Shown in pieces: positions 62,274 to 64,000 of a DNA stretch of 64,000 nt. The notes under the pieces are model-generated. The model saw only the letters and a list, made by a program, of their open reading frames with translations. It had not been told where the DNA came from and ran no database searches. The stretch comes from Vibrio proteolyticus NBRC 13287 (GTDB taxonomy: Bacteria; Pseudomonadota; Gammaproteobacteria; Enterobacterales; Vibrionaceae): positions 248,001 to 312,000 of the forward strand of contig NZ_BATJ01000001.1 of assembly GCF_000467125.1 (NCBI RefSeq), written 5' to 3'. Made by a program: the position numbers and the translations under genes. The first letter of the stretch is position 1; each line of letters opens with the position of its first letter.

Positions 62274-63953
62274 TCACAGTTTCCAGCTAAAACGTACGTT
62301 GTAAACGTCTGATTTTTCGCCGGTATTAATATTGTCATCACCAAACGGAACAGCGTATTCAAGCGCTATATTAAAATCGCTGCCACGCCCGAGTTCTACC
62401 CCCAGCGCATAAGAACTTAAATCATGCTCCAGCGGCAGTGTATTGAATTCAGTGTGCGCCGTATCCACCACCACATATGGTTTAATAAAATAACGGTTAA
62501 GCCCATAGTTATAGAGCAGCTTTAATTCCGCCCCGTAGCCTTTATCGCCCTCAGCCTGACCTTCCGGATACCCACGGCCATAGAATTGACCGCCATACGT
62601 CACACGCTCCGAACTGACCAGTTCATCATCGGTGTAAACACCGTTGGCTTTTACGATTGCGCTAAAGTCCTGAAGAATTTGATAAGACGACGCTAGGCTG
62701 GCTTCAAATATCGTGAAGTCCATGTCCTGACTCAACTGGCGGGTTCCGTTACTGTCGGAAATATCGTTGCGACGCCCACCCAGATCCACCCCTTGTTTGA
62801 CCCGTACATCACCAAACAAAGAGAGCGACTGCCATTTGCGATAGTAGTTCGTGTTGAGCGCCAGTGACGAATATCGGGTATGCTGGCGAGTCTTACCTAA
62901 CATGGTGTTCAGGTAAGACAACTCGTAGTCATTTTTCTCGTCAGTATGATAAATACCACCACCCACTTTCCAGCGCTGATTGACGGTCAACCAGATCGGG
63001 TATTCGAGAGTATATTGATAGCGATCACGCGTTTTATCCTGATCCACATCGACATACAGGTTTCCTACCGGCAAACGGCTGTCAGACGTGTCTTCATAGC
63101 GGCTCCACTGGAACCGTCCGACCAAACCAGAATCCAACCAGTTGTTGTCCATTCCCACCGCATAATAACGTTCGTCATCCCCATCCAGCGGGACCAACCC
63201 CGAAACACTGAACTGCTCAAAGAAGCCATTCAACGATTTCAACTTCAAAGACACGTATAAGTTGTCGTCGTCATGCTCCTGCTTGCTGAACGACACACCA
63301 GGTTCGACCCATTCTCGTTCTTTCACTTCAACGCGAATAGAGGTCGCCCCCGACAAAGTTTTTGGCCTCGGTAAACCAATATTGAACGTATAGCCCGGGA
63401 TCTGCCCAAGCAAGAGCACTGCCCGCTCCAGTGTATCTCGGGTTAACGGCTTTTCGTTTTTCAACGGAGCCAAGATTGCATTCACGCGCTGACGAATGCT
63501 GTCCTGCTCTATCTGCACTTCTTCACGTGCAATGTGTCCTTCGATCAAGGTAATGGTCAATTGCCCATCCGCAGAAAAACCCTTTTTGGTGACTGTCGCA
63601 AACGAGAGCGGATAACCTTTGTCCTGATACAACTGGGTGATCGCCTGCACCGTAGTGGTCACCAGCTCAACCGAATACGCCTGATTAATCAGCGGGCTCA
63701 CTTGCTGACTGAGTTCATCCAGACCAATCACCGTGCCACCCGCAAAATGAATGGAGCGTATGACCTGAGCTTGTTCGGTCGCAACCGGGGATTCGACGGG
63801 TTCGATATCTAACTGAGTTTTGGAAACTCCGACTGCGTCGGGGATGGATTTAGGTTGGGTAATCAGAGGGGGGTCTTTGGCCTGGCTAACACCACTGACA
63901 CCAAAGAAGAGCGCCGGTGCGGCTAGCACGGCAACAATATTCGATTTCTTCAT
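62274..63953 (-). CDS. TpsB outer-membrane transporter (FhaC/ShlB/HecB family)
   Basis: A 559-residue two-partner-secretion transporter: signal peptide MKKSNIVAVLAAPALFFGVSGVSQA, a POTRA region (about 60-220, with FAGGTVIGLDELSQQVSPLINQAY and LTITLIEGHIA), and a C-terminal 16-strand-type barrel with the conserved GRGYPEG region (about residue 459) and terminal FSWKL. It exports and may activate a large TpsA exoprotein; none is adjacent on the left, so the partner may lie beyond the right edge. AGGGAG precedes the ATG. Confidence 0.93.
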   Translation of the reverse strand: MKKSNIVAVLAAPALFFGVSGVSQAKDPPLITQPKSIPDAVGVSKTQLDIEPVESPVATEQAQVIRSIHFAGGTVIGLDELSQQVSPLINQAYSVELVTTTVQAITQLYQDKGYPLSFATVTKKGFSADGQLTITLIEGHIAREEVQIEQDSIRQRVNAILAPLKNEKPLTRDTLERAVLLLGQIPGYTFNIGLPRPKTLSGATSIRVEVKEREWVEPGVSFSKQEHDDDNLYVSLKLKSLNGFFEQFSVSGLVPLDGDDERYYAVGMDNNWLDSGLVGRFQWSRYEDTSDSRLPVGNLYVDVDQDKTRDRYQYTLEYPIWLTVNQRWKVGGGIYHTDEKNDYELSYLNTMLGKTRQHTRYSSLALNTNYYRKWQSLSLFGDVRVKQGVDLGGRRNDISDSNGTRQLSQDMDFTIFEASLASSYQILQDFSAIVKANGVYTDDELVSSERVTYGGQFYGRGYPEGQAEGDKGYGAELKLLYNYGLNRYFIKPYVVVDTAHTEFNTLPLEHDLSSYALGVELGRGSDFNIALEYAVPFGDDNINTGEKSDVYNVRFSWKL

Positions 63954-64000
63954 TCACGCTCCCTGCGAAAAAGGTAACATGAGGCAGCCCTAGAGTGCTG

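Overview
The window reads as part of a Vibrio chromosome, probably a smaller second chromosome of the V. fluvialis/V. furnissii type (inference). The pointers are a divergent ampC/ampR pair, a LysR-budABC butanediol operon as in V. cholerae, a tandem glycine riboswitch ahead of a sodium:amino-acid symporter, and many small regulator/exporter units. It is metabolic and accessory DNA: no rRNA, tRNA, CRISPR array, complete insertion sequence or integrase was recognised. Base composition is close to balanced except for a clearly AT-rich island at about 34.3-36.4 kb.

Layout. 0-3.4 kb: end of a sensor histidine kinase, class C beta-lactamase and its divergent AmpR. 3.4-7 kb: a GFA-fold protein with a heptamer repeat at its 5' end, then an aaeXAB-type efflux operon. 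7-19.7 kb: small conserved proteins and a series of regulator/exporter units (AraC, LysR and XRE regulators; LysE and MFS transporters; a PLP aminotransferase; a lipoate-ligase-like protein; a GAF protein). 19.8-27.5 kb: a sorbitol region with srlAEBD, srlM and srlR, a second complete PTS (srlA2E2B2) behind it, and gutQ divergent; the two PTS promoters share a 17-base operator-like motif and a CRP-like site. 27.5-34.2 kb: ferredoxin-NADP reductase, two small envelope proteins, the glycine riboswitch and symporter, a LysE exporter and an M32 carboxypeptidase.

34.26-36.5 kb: a three-gene AT-rich cassette (probable dual-OB protein, DUF488 protein, DUF4326 protein) forming one tight operon, flanked by gene-poor DNA with apparent ORF debris. 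It is the best candidate here for an undescribed system, perhaps acting on nucleic acids or nucleotides. 36.5-46.6 kb: GlxA-type regulator and exported isochorismatase-fold hydrolase, DUF1840, a flippase, an MscS channel, an ABC-F/MFS operon behind an attenuator-like leader, and a PAS-GAF-GGDEF cyclase. The ABC-F leader has two strong intrinsic terminators, short ORFs, and a 36-codon ORF that runs through both terminators and ends in an ATGA overlap with the ABC-F start.

46.8-51.1 kb: LysR plus budABC (acetolactate to butanediol). 51.2-54.8 kb: an FbpABC-like ABC importer. 55-64 kb: an unknown exported protein, FrnE-type DsbA, HxlR regulator, ferric-reductase-like flavocytochrome, PdxY, a C69 dipeptidase, a patatin and a TpsB outer-membrane transporter whose partner is not in view. 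Where a canonical start with a Shine-Dalgarno sequence lies inside a longer open frame, the shorter gene is given.
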